Of a DNA stretch of 7,210 nucleotides, positions 1-5,219 are shown one piece after another. The position numbers and the translations under genes were made by a program. Numbering within the stretch: the first letter of the stretch is position 1; each line of letters starts with the position of its first letter. This DNA is from Alphaproteobacteria bacterium (GTDB taxonomy: Bacteria > Pseudomonadota > Alphaproteobacteria > UBA8366 > GCA-2717185): NCBI GenBank assembly GCA_016764135.1, contig JAESSL010000132.1:1-7210 (forward strand), in the 5' to 3' direction. A model generated the notes under the pieces. That model had not been told where the DNA came from, searched no databases, and worked only from the letters and a program-made list of their open reading frames with translations.

Positions 1-1086
1 AATATTGGTGTCGGGGAGGAGGCGTAGAAGTTCGGCGGCTTTCTGGCCCATGTTTTGTGCGCGGGCATGACAGGCGATATGCACGGTGACGCCGCCGTCG
101 ACCGGGGATAAACCTTCGCTCAGCCCGTCGGATTTGGCGATTGCGACAATATATTCGCTGATGTCGCGCGTCGCCGCGCTCAGCGCCTCGACAGCCTTGT
201 TTTCAGGCAGAAGCAACGGCCATTCAAACTTGAGCATCAAGGCGCAAGACGGCGTCAAGGCGATGATGTCGTATCCCTTTTCGATCCAGGGAGCCATTTC
301 ATCGGCGACAGTGGCGGCGCTTTTGGCGACCGCCTCCAGATCCCCTTGCTCCATTTGCGGCATGCCGCAACATCCGGGATAGACGACTTCCGTCTCTACG
401 CCATTGCGCGCCAGGACGGCTTGCGTTGCGACGCCAATTTCCGGATTGTTGAAATTGCCGTAACAGGTGGCGTAGAGGACGGCCTTTCGACCAAATCCGG
501 GCGCGTCGCGGTTGAGTTCGGGCGGGTGTTTCGCCGCGATCTTTTCAAAGGTCTCGCCGTGAAACTTTGGTAATGCGGCGTCCCGGTGAATATGGGCGAC
601 CTTTTCCATCAGGGGCCGCGTCAACGAATTGTTTTCGTCGGACGCCCAGTTGGCCAAAGGCGCGATCAGCCCGGCCAGCTTGCCGTTCCGGTCGGTTTGC
701 GTCAGTTGCGTATCGGTCCAGCGGGTTCCGCCATTGCGGTGTTCCATTGCGCGATACCGCAGCATGAGATGTGGAAAATCGAGATTGAAGTCGTGCGGCG
801 GCACATAGGGGCACTTCGTCATGAAGCACAGATCGCACAGAGTGCACGCGTCAACGACGGGTTTGAAATCCTTGGAATCGACCGTGTCGAGTTCGCCGCT
901 CTCGGAATCGTCGATCAGGTCAAACAGCCGTGGGAATGAATCGCAGAGATTAAAGCACCGACGACACCCATGGCAGATGTCAAAGACCCGGCGCAGTTCC
1001 ACGTCTATTTCGGTTTCGTCGTAAAAACTTTCGTCCCGCCAGGGGATGGCGTGGCGCGTCGGCGCCTGCAAACTGCCTTCCGTCAT
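1..1086 (-). CDS. Fe-S oxidoreductase, GlpC/heterodisulfide reductase-related (3' end outside window)
   Basis: This reading frame is open from the ATG at 1086 to the window edge (362 residues visible, C-terminus missing). Near the N-terminus are two ferredoxin-like cysteine clusters: C38-x2-C41-x2-C44-x3-C48 and C81-x2-C84-x2-C87-x4-C92-P. This is the usual pattern for two [4Fe-4S] centres. Further on is a CCG-type segment (YPGCCGMPQMEQGD) plus other isolated cysteines (YATCYG, TPSCALM, IACHAR), as in GlpC and heterodisulfide reductase HdrD-like proteins. I see no signal peptide or membrane span, so it is probably cytoplasmic or peripheral. It probably carries electrons between a donor and a partner protein; the substrate cannot be read from the sequence. 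It lies 111 bp downstream of rubrerythrin on the same strand, which makes an electron-donor role for rubrerythrin attractive but unproven. The ATG has only a weak ribosome-binding site (GGATCC about 5 nt upstream). Family call is firm; physiological role is open. Confidence 0.88.
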   Translation of the reverse strand, partial: MTEGSLQAPTRHAIPWRDESFYDETEIDVELRRVFDICHGCRRCFNLCDSFPRLFDLIDDSESGELDTVDSKDFKPVVDACTLCDLCFMTKCPYVPPHDFNLDFPHLMLRYRAMEHRNGGTRWTDTQLTQTDRNGKLAGLIAPLANWASDENNSLTRPLMEKVAHIHRDAALPKFHGETFEKIAAKHPPELNRDAPGFGRKAVLYATCYGNFNNPEIGVATQAVLARNGVETEVVYPGCCGMPQMEQGDLEAVAKSAATVADEMAPWIEKGYDIIALTPSCALMLKFEWPLLLPENKAVEALSAATRDISEYIVAIAKSDGLSEGLSPVDGGVTVHIACHARAQNMGQKAAELLRLLPDTNI

Positions 1087-1120
1087 AAGCGGATCCGTTC
1101 TGTCAAAAATATTTAAACCG

Positions 1121-1175
1121 GGCGTCGCGATTCGACGTGTCGCGATCTGGCGCAGATGCGCAAAATCGCGACGCC
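1121..1175 (-). terminator. 12-bp perfect inverted repeat between rubrerythrin and Fe-S gene; possible terminator/processing hairpin
   Basis: GGCGTCGCGATT (1121-1132) is exactly complementary to AATCGCGACGCC (1164-1175), with 31 nt between. The loop itself holds two small palindromes, CGAC-GT-GTCG (1133-1142) and GCGC-AGAT-GCGC (1150-1161), and one more copy of GTCGCGAT. Read on the minus strand the stem is followed by CGG and then TTTAAATATTTTTG, so it resembles a leaky intrinsic terminator inside the rubrerythrin to Fe-S gene transcription unit. It could equally be an RNA-stabilising structure or a dispersed extragenic palindrome. The repeat is directly visible; the function is inference. 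Confidence 0.5.
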
Positions 1176-1197
1176 GCAGTTTAAAAAATCACGAGGA

Positions 1198-1617
1198 TTA
1201 GTCGTCCAGCGTATCAAACGCCTTCTGGAAACGACCCGCGTGGCTCTTTTCGGCCTTTGCGAGGGTTTCAAACCAATCGGCGATTTCGTCGAAGCCTTCT
1301 TCGCGCGCGGTCCGCGCCATGCCCGGATACATATCGGTGTATTCGTGGGTTTCACCCGCGATGGCGGCCTGCAAATTGTCGCCGGTGGGGCCGATGGGCT
1401 TGCCTGTGGCGGGATCGCCGGTTTCTTCGAGGAATTCAAGATGGCCGTGCGCATGGCCGGTTTCGCCTTCGGCGGTGGACCGGAATACGGTGGCGACATC
1501 GTTGTAGCCTTCCACGTCGGCCTTTTGCGCGAAATACAAATACCGACGATTCGCCTGGCTTTCACCGGCGAAGGCCGCTTTCAGATTGTCTTCGGTCTTG
1601 CTGTCTTTCAGGGACAT
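1198..1617 (-). CDS. rbr: Rubrerythrin, short form without rubredoxin domain
   Basis: A 139-residue ferritin-like diiron protein expected to reduce hydrogen peroxide to water in the cytoplasm. The rubrerythrin ligand set is complete: E19 (AGES), E52 and H55 (EGETGH), E89 and E92 (AGETHEY), E123 and H126 (AEKSH). These form two ExxH-containing helix pairs. The C-terminal rubredoxin [Fe(SCys)4] domain of classical rubrerythrins (about 190 aa) is absent, and the protein contains no cysteine, so an external electron donor is needed. I chose the ATG at 1617 (MSLKDSK) because GGAG lies about 6 nt upstream; an in-frame ATG at 1644 (MCSQKLEKN) would make the ribosome-binding site coding and gives an N-terminus foreign to the family. 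Upstream is a leader of about 200 nt with an Irr-box-like promoter; downstream is the Fe-S oxidoreductase. The neighbourhood points to peroxide defence tied to iron or heme status. Confidence 0.95.
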   Translation of the reverse strand: MSLKDSKTEDNLKAAFAGESQANRRYLYFAQKADVEGYNDVATVFRSTAEGETGHAHGHLEFLEETGDPATGKPIGPTGDNLQAAIAGETHEYTDMYPGMARTAREEGFDEIADWFETLAKAEKSHAGRFQKAFDTLDD

Positions 1618-1690
1618 ATTTTTCTCCAGTTTTTGTGAGCACAACTAAATACGGCGACTACCGCATTATTCAAAACCTGTCGTTACTTTG

Positions 1691-1720
1691 TGTAATCCAC
1701 ATTGGGGTGTAATCCAAATT
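1691..1720 (-). repeat. Two 13-bp direct repeats in the rubrerythrin leader
   Basis: On the minus strand AATTTGGATTACA (1720-1708) and AATGTGGATTACA (1703-1691) differ at one base and start 17 bp apart, close to 1.6 helical turns. They lie about 75-100 bp upstream of the rubrerythrin ATG. They could be a tandem protein-binding site or a chance microduplication; no known operator is recognised. Confidence 0.5.
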
Positions 1721-1721
1721 A

Positions 1722-1746
1722 GGACGCCCCCGCAATGGGGTCATCC
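1722..1746 (-). other. Stem-loop in the rubrerythrin 5' leader
   Basis: On the minus strand GGATGACCCC, loop ATTGC, and GGGGGCGTCC can form a 10-bp stem with one G-U pair and one A-G mismatch. The stem is followed by TAATTTGG, too poor in T to be a convincing terminator. It lies between the putative promoter (1831-1859) and the rubrerythrin start (1617). It may stabilise the mRNA or take part in leader regulation; the role is inferred only from position. Confidence 0.4.
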
Positions 1747-1830
1747 GCCGCGTGGGCGCTTCATCGGGTCGTCTGTCGCCAGTCGCGTGGATCAAAAAGC
1801 GGTATTTATAGAGAACGTAACGCGACATCT

Positions 1831-1859
1831 TTTATCCGAAACTAAAATGAAGATGTCAA
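1831..1859 (-). promoter_or_regulatory. Putative sigma70-type promoter for rubrerythrin
   Basis: On the minus strand a perfect -35 hexamer TTGACA (1859-1854) is separated by exactly 17 bp from GATAAA (1836-1831), which matches TATAAT at four of six positions. Transcription would begin near 1823, leaving a leader of about 205 nt before the rubrerythrin ATG at 1617. A palindrome resembling an Irr box lies only 3 bp upstream of the -35. It is the best promoter candidate in the 292-bp irr-rubrerythrin gap. A weaker alternative nearer the gene (TTGAAT, 16 bp, TATTTA, about 1650-1677) cannot be excluded. Confidence 0.6.
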
Positions 1860-1862
1860 TAA

Positions 1863-1879
1863 TTTAAAATAATTCTAAA
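1863..1879 (-). promoter_or_regulatory. Irr-box/ICE-like palindrome
   Basis: The minus strand reads TTTAGAATTATTTTAAA, an inverted repeat TTTAGAA-N3-TTTTAAA with one mismatch from perfect symmetry (TTTAGAA-N3-TTCTAAA). This is close to the AT-rich iron control element described for Irr in Alphaproteobacteria, as I recall the consensus. It sits 3 bp upstream of a TTGACA hexamer and about 30 bp downstream of the irr stop codon, on the rubrerythrin side. It predicts Irr control of rubrerythrin; the position would allow either activation or repression. Confidence 0.55.
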
Positions 1880-1909
1880 CAGATTAACAACACTCTTGTT
1901 TAATTCGCC

Positions 1910-2320
1910 TTATTTCAAGCGAACGATTATATCAACGCGGTCAATCTCACGTCCGGGGGGCGCTTTCGGCAGCGATCGTAATTCAATTGATTCAGATGGA
2001 ATATCGCGCAGCACTGCGGTATCCGCTTCGAAAAAATGATAATGATCCGTGGTATTGGTGTCGAAATAGGATCGCCCGGTTTCCACCACAACTTCACGCA
2101 TCAGGCCAGCGGACGTGAATTGGTGCAGCGTATTGTATACCGTCGCCAGTGAAACCTGCACCTTGGCGGCCAGCGCTTCGGCGTGTAATTGCTCCGCCGT
2201 CACATGGCGGTCTTCACTCTCGAACAGCAGGCGCGCCAGCGCCATGCGTTGCCGGGTAGGCCGCAATTGTACTGATTTCAAGCGTTCGATAGAGGAAGCG
2301 TAAGGGCGAACTTTACTCAT
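1910..2320 (-). CDS. irr: Irr-type Fur-family iron/heme-responsive regulator
   Basis: A 136-residue Fur-superfamily DNA-binding protein. The winged-helix DNA-binding part runs from LRPTRQRMALARLLF (about 19-33) through VTAEQLHAEA to the recognition segment VSLATVYNTLHQF (56-68). The dimerisation part carries REVVVETGRSYFDTNTTDHYHFF (75-97) and ends in EIDRVDIIVRLK, wording typical of Irr rather than Fur, Zur or PerR. There are no cysteines, so neither the structural zinc CxxC pairs of many Fur proteins nor an N-terminal Cys-Pro heme regulatory motif is present. The His cluster, usually HHH in Irr, is H93-Y94-H95 here. Irr proteins regulate iron, heme and oxidative-stress genes and respond to heme. 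The start ATG at 2320 has no clear ribosome-binding site, and a TATAAT (2324-2319) overlaps it, so leaderless translation or a different start is possible. The 79 bp upstream, to the metallopeptidase stop, hold no convincing terminator. Confidence 0.88.
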   Translation of the reverse strand: MSKVRPYASSIERLKSVQLRPTRQRMALARLLFESEDRHVTAEQLHAEALAAKVQVSLATVYNTLHQFTSAGLMREVVVETGRSYFDTNTTDHYHFFEADTAVLRDIPSESIELRSLPKAPPGREIDRVDIIVRLK

Positions 2321-2399
2321 TATACATACTACATAGGTTGCTAAGCGATGCCTGTAAACCCGGGTAATGGGAATAACGCCTTAAGATAGCGTGATTTTT

Positions 2400-3113
2400 T
2401 CAGCCATAGGAATGCAGGCCGCCGCCATTGGTTTTCAGCCATTTTCGTCCCGTTACGCAATGCGCGGTCAGGTCGTTGACCACGGACCAGAACGCCGGAG
2501 AGTGGTTCATTTCCTGCATATGCGCCACTTCGTGCGCGGTGACGTATTCCAGTACAAAGGGCGGCGCGAGAACAAGGCGCCAATTGAACGACAGGGCGCC
2601 CGTGCTGGAGCAACTGCCCCAGCGACTGCGCTGGTCGCGAATTGAAATACGAGCCGGTTTTTGGCCCAGACCGTCTGCCAGCGCCCATGCGAGGGGCGAT
2701 ATGACGCGCCGCGCATCGCGCCGAAGCCAGTCCTTGAGTCGTCGGGCCAGATGTTCCTCGCGCCCCCCGACGACAAGCTGGTTGTCCTCCAGCGCCACGC
2801 CGATTTTTTTGTCTGGCGCGTGCCGGATCACGGTCGCCTCGCCGTATAAGGGGATCGCCACGCCGTCTTTGAAGGTAATCCGGCGCGGCATCTGATCGAG
2901 TCGGTCGAGAAGCCATCCCCCGCGCGTCGCGACGAAGGCGAGCCCCTCGGATTCACTCGCGCCGGGAGGCAGCACTATTTCTGCGCCGCCGATCGCCGGA
3001 TCAATGCGCAATGCGATGCAGCGCGCGCGCGGACTTCGACGAATGGCGATCTCAACAGCGCGGTCGCCAATTGTGATGGTTTCTATCCGACTGGTTTTGG
3101 CGTTTTTGGTCAT
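2400..3113 (-). CDS. YgjP/DUF45 (SprT-like, M48-type) zinc metallopeptidase family protein
   Basis: A 237-residue cytoplasmic protein of the YgjP-like metallopeptidase family. The zinc site is H194-E195-V-A-H198 (AHEVAHMQEMNHSPAFW), with H204 in NHSPAFW as probable third ligand region. The family signature RSRWGSCSSTGALSFNWRL is at 163-180. The N-terminal half contains the usual beta-rich segment (IRRSPRARCIALRID, VLPPGASESEG). Length agrees with family members (about 230-250 aa). The biological substrate of this family is not established. The ATG at 3113 is the third of three tandemly repeated start regions (3097-3147), each opened by ATGA, which links it to the upstream YcgN-like gene. No good Shine-Dalgarno sequence precedes it, so translation probably depends on ribosomes finishing the upstream gene. 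Family call strong, function unknown. Confidence 0.9.
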   Translation of the reverse strand: MTKNAKTSRIETITIGDRAVEIAIRRSPRARCIALRIDPAIGGAEIVLPPGASESEGLAFVATRGGWLLDRLDQMPRRITFKDGVAIPLYGEATVIRHAPDKKIGVALEDNQLVVGGREEHLARRLKDWLRRDARRVISPLAWALADGLGQKPARISIRDQRSRWGSCSSTGALSFNWRLVLAPPFVLEYVTAHEVAHMQEMNHSPAFWSVVNDLTAHCVTGRKWLKTNGGGLHSYG

Positions 3114-3147
3114 GCGGGCGTTTTGGTCATGCGGCCGTTTTGGTCAT
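3097..3147 (-). repeat. Three tandem 17-bp copies of the metallopeptidase start region
   Basis: The minus strand reads ATGACCAAAACGGCCGC (3147-3131), ATGACCAAAACGCCCGC (3130-3114) and ATGACCAAAAACGCCAA (3113-3097). The first two copies differ at one base; the third has one extra A and a diverged end. Each copy begins with ATGA. The first TGA (3146-3144) is the stop of the YcgN-like gene. The ATG at 3147 opens MTKTAA-stop, whose TGA (3129-3127) overlaps the ATG at 3130. That ATG opens MTKTPA-stop, whose TGA (3112-3110) overlaps the ATG at 3113, the real start (MTKNAKT). Because 17 is not a multiple of three, each duplication shifted the frame yet recreated a stop/start overlap. Confidence 0.9.
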
Positions 3148-3623
3148 GAATGTCGCCCAAAGGGGTCCGCGCCCCGGTTCAGCCATTCCACGACATGGTC
3201 TTCCAGATCCTCGACGTCGTCTTCGGAAAAGATGGTCTCATGCGATGTCCGAACGGAAATTTCGGCCTTATGAACGCTGTCGGGGTCTCCGGTCACAAGC
3301 GGATGCCAGTCCGGCAGCGGTTCGCCCCGGGCGACCAGCCTGTAGGCGCAGGTGTCGGGCAGCCAGCGAAGCGTGGTCGCCTTACCGGGGGTCAACTGTA
3401 CGCAATCGGGCACGTTTGTCTGTCGATTGGCGTAATCTCCGCATTGGCAGGTGCCGAGGTCCAGATACCGGCAGGCGACATTGGTCAGCGCAATTTCACC
3501 GGTGTCCGCATCTTCCAGTTTATGCAAGCAGCATTGCCCGCAACCATCGCAGAGCGACTCCCATTCGTGCTGGGTCATGTCGCGCATGGTCTTGGTGCGC
3601 CAAAAGGGGAGATCATCGCTCAT
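3144..3623 (-). CDS. YcgN/UPF0260-type cysteine-cluster protein (YkgJ-like)
   Basis: A 159-residue protein of the UPF0260 (YcgN) family, related to YkgJ putative Zn/Fe-chelating proteins. The signature is the N-terminal cluster C25-x2-C28-x2-C31-C32 (LCDGCGQCCLHKLED), followed by TNVACRYLDLGTCQCGDYANR and VPDC. The remaining family segments are LPDTCAYRLVARGEPLPDWHPLVTGD and a C-terminal EWLNRGADPFG. The cysteines suggest metal or Fe-S binding, but the molecular role of the family is unknown. I chose the ATG at 3623 because its ATGA overlaps the cobB stop (TGA 3622-3620), the classic sign of translational coupling. A TTG at 3638 would add five residues inside cobB. Its own stop overlaps the first ATG of the tripled start of the metallopeptidase gene, so cobB, this gene and the metallopeptidase are probably one mRNA. 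Confidence 0.9.
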   Translation of the reverse strand: MSDDLPFWRTKTMRDMTQHEWESLCDGCGQCCLHKLEDADTGEIALTNVACRYLDLGTCQCGDYANRQTNVPDCVQLTPGKATTLRWLPDTCAYRLVARGEPLPDWHPLVTGDPDSVHKAEISVRTSHETIFSEDDVEDLEDHVVEWLNRGADPFGRHS

Positions 3624-5080
3624 GACGGGTTTTCGCAATCGATTAAATGAACAAAAGATCCGGCGACGCGCCCGATCATGAGGCCCGAAGAGTCTGGTAC
3701 GGCGTCGCCGCGCGCATCGGTGACCTTGAACAATGGCGCCGCGCCGCCGGTTCCGCGTTCCTCAAGGATTGTAGCATAATGGAATTCATGCCCGGTGAAA
3801 CATTGCCCCGCACCGCCTAGCGGCGTCGGCGCGGTTGTCGCGGCGCGACGATAACCCAGATGCAGTCGGGGTTTTTCAAACGAGGTGCGAAGCGGCAATA
3901 ACCCGCTCATGCGATGGATGGCGCCGTTGCCATCGGTCAGGGTTTCACCCAGCGTCATATACCCTCCACATTCGCCATATACGGCTGCGCCGCGCTCGGC
4001 CGTTCGCCGTAGTCCCGTCAGAAAATTCTCGTTCGACGCCAGCCGTCCGGCGTGCAACTCCGGATATCCGCCGGGCAGATAGACGGAATCCGCATCCTCG
4101 GACGGCGCTTCGTCACCCAGCGGGGAAAAAAACGTCACGGCGGCGCCCATCGCGCGCCATTGGTTCAACATCGACGGATAGGCGAATGCGAAAGCCTGGT
4201 CGCGGGCCACGGCGATTGTTTGGCCCAGTGGTTTGGGTGGATGGAGTGGTTTGGGCGTGCCGGTTGGTTCCGGCTCAGCCACTGTCAGGTTTGAGGGGCG
4301 GGCCAGCGCCTGCAGGGCCTCCAGGTCAATCGCGTCGGTGATAACGTCGGCGGCGGCGTTGAGGAAGTCTTCCAGCGCATTATGTTCACTCGCCTGCACC
4401 AGCCCAAGATAGCGCTCTGGCAGGGAAAGCGCTGGATTGCGGGGGACGCAGCCGAGCACGGCGGCGCCTGCGCGGCGGGCGGCGTCGCGCAGCATTTGCG
4501 CGTGCCGGTCTCCACCGACCCGATTGAAAATGACGCCTGCGATGGCGATGTCGTCCCGATGCCGCAGGAAGCCTTCGATCAAGGCGCCCGCAGATTGCGC
4601 CTGACCGCGCGCGTCTATGACCAGAACGACGGGCCACCCGGTTTTGGCCGCTGCCTCCGCGGTTGATCCGGCGCCGTCGCGGGAGGGGTCCTGCGCGCCG
4701 TCGAACAGCCCCATGACGCCTTCGCATATGACAAGGTCGGCGTTTTGGGACGCTGTCTGGACGAGCGTGGAAAAAACGCCGTCGCGCATCGCCCAGCTGT
4801 CCAGATTGACGCAGGCGGCGCCGCTGGCCGCGCGGTGATAGGCCGGGTCGATATAGTCCGGGCCAATTTTGGCGGAGGCGACCGCGACCCCAGCCCGGCG
4901 CAGTGCGCGCAACAGCGCCAAGGTCAAAACGGTCTTGCCGCAACCGCTTGCGGGCGCGCTGATGATGAGTCCCGGCGCGGGCTTGGTTTGGAGGGCCGGG
5001 GTTTTGAGCACAGGAGTTTCGAGGACAGGGACCATGGCCGCAACGTACCATTGAAGCGGGGGGCGTATCAAAGCGCGCAT
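3620..5080 (-). CDS. cobB: Cobyrinate a,c-diamide synthase (CobB/CbiA)
   Basis: ATP- and glutamine-dependent amidation of the a and c side chains of the corrin ring in cobalamin synthesis, cytoplasmic. From the ATG at 5080 it has 486 residues. The N-terminal DTBS-like ATPase domain has a P-loop SAPASGCGKT (41-50), AKIGPDYIDPAYH, LDSW and EGVMGLFDG, all diagnostic for CbiA/CobB rather than CobQ. A Pro-rich linker (PEPTGTPKPLHPPKPLG) leads to a class I glutamine amidotransferase domain with nucleophile C371 in YGECGGYM, then GHEFHYA and H478 in GSFVHL. Length is normal. The start is uncertain. MRALIRPPLQWYVAA is not family-like, and an ATG at 5035 (MVPVLETP) is equally plausible; neither has a clear ribosome-binding site. 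Both give an odd TP-rich N-terminus before the P-loop domain. Followed by the YcgN-like gene with an ATGA overlap; divergent from the ThDP enzyme. Confidence 0.95.
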   Translation of the reverse strand: MRALIRPPLQWYVAAMVPVLETPVLKTPALQTKPAPGLIISAPASGCGKTVLTLALLRALRRAGVAVASAKIGPDYIDPAYHRAASGAACVNLDSWAMRDGVFSTLVQTASQNADLVICEGVMGLFDGAQDPSRDGAGSTAEAAAKTGWPVVLVIDARGQAQSAGALIEGFLRHRDDIAIAGVIFNRVGGDRHAQMLRDAARRAGAAVLGCVPRNPALSLPERYLGLVQASEHNALEDFLNAAADVITDAIDLEALQALARPSNLTVAEPEPTGTPKPLHPPKPLGQTIAVARDQAFAFAYPSMLNQWRAMGAAVTFFSPLGDEAPSEDADSVYLPGGYPELHAGRLASNENFLTGLRRTAERGAAVYGECGGYMTLGETLTDGNGAIHRMSGLLPLRTSFEKPRLHLGYRRAATTAPTPLGGAGQCFTGHEFHYATILEERGTGGAAPLFKVTDARGDAVPDSSGLMIGRVAGSFVHLIDCENPS

Positions 5081-5118
5081 CGATTAATTCATCGATCAAA
5101 AGTGAGCCATCAAAGACA

Positions 5119-5146
5119 TTGCAACGGCGAGGTTTTGCCCGTTCAA
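5119..5146. promoter_or_regulatory. Imperfect inverted repeat in the divergent cobB / ThDP-enzyme control region
   Basis: TTGCAACGG (5119-5127) and CCGTTCAA (5139-5146) are inverted copies apart from one extra C, with 11 bp between. The site lies near the middle of the 139-bp gap between two divergent genes, where a shared operator would be expected. Because of the symmetry, weak -35/-10 pairs can be drawn in both directions (minus TTGAAC-N17-TGCAAT, plus TTGCAA-N17-TTCAAT). Weak evidence. Confidence 0.3.
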
Positions 5147-5202
5147 TGGACACCTTGGAAAAACGGCGTCCGCTGCATTGCGCGGCGGTTTTATTTTTTT
5201 GA
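5146..5202 (+). CDS. Possible leader peptide ORF (18 codons) overlapping a terminator hairpin
   Basis: ATG at 5146 opens MDTLEKRRPLHCAAVLFF and stops at TGA 5200-5202, 17 nt before the ThDP-enzyme ATG. The ORF runs straight through the hairpin and T-run at 5170-5200, the layout expected of a transcription-attenuation leader. Against this, there is no Shine-Dalgarno sequence before the ATG, no strong run of one control codon (three Leu and one Val at most), and short ORFs are common by chance. Treat as a hypothesis. Confidence 0.2.
   Translation: MDTLEKRRPLHCAAVLFF
5170..5200 (+). terminator. Intrinsic terminator-like hairpin in the ThDP-enzyme leader (possible attenuator)
   Basis: CCGCTGC (5170-5176), loop ATTGC, and GCGGCGG (5182-5188) form a 7-bp stem with one G-U pair. 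The stem is followed at once by TTTTATTTTTTT (5189-5200). This is a textbook Rho-independent terminator shape on the plus strand. No plus-strand gene is visible upstream; all genes from 1 to 5080 are on the minus strand. So it either stops stray plus-strand transcription or acts as an attenuator in the leader of the gene starting at 5220. Confidence 0.65.
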
Positions 5203-5219
5203 AAAGGATAGGGCGGCTC

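Noticed and set aside
1101..1106. TTGACA on the minus strand just upstream of the Fe-S gene
   Set aside because: The matching -10 would fall inside the coding sequence and no TATAAT-like hexamer is there.
1804..1809. TATAAA on the minus strand as an alternative rubrerythrin -10
   Set aside because: The sequence 17 bp upstream (AAAAGA) is not a -35; the TTGACA/GATAAA pair is better.
2319..2324. TATAAT on the minus strand as an irr promoter -10
   Set aside because: It overlaps the irr ATG and no -35 lies 16-18 bp upstream; transcription would start inside the coding region. Kept only as a caution about the irr start.
2341..2916. A 191-codon minus-strand frame overlapping the metallopeptidase
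   Set aside because: It is out of frame with the HEVAH-containing gene and shows no domain; a shadow frame.
5081..5098. ATCGAT repeated in the cobB upstream region (with TTAATTC between) as an operator
   Set aside because: Two self-complementary hexamers are easily produced by chance in AT-rich DNA and lie against the cobB start; no known regulator motif is recognised.
5081..5219. Cobalamin riboswitch upstream of cobB
   Set aside because: The gap is only 139 bp, shorter than a full B12 riboswitch, and I find none of its conserved boxes on either strand; the same holds for the 71-bp gap before cbiD.
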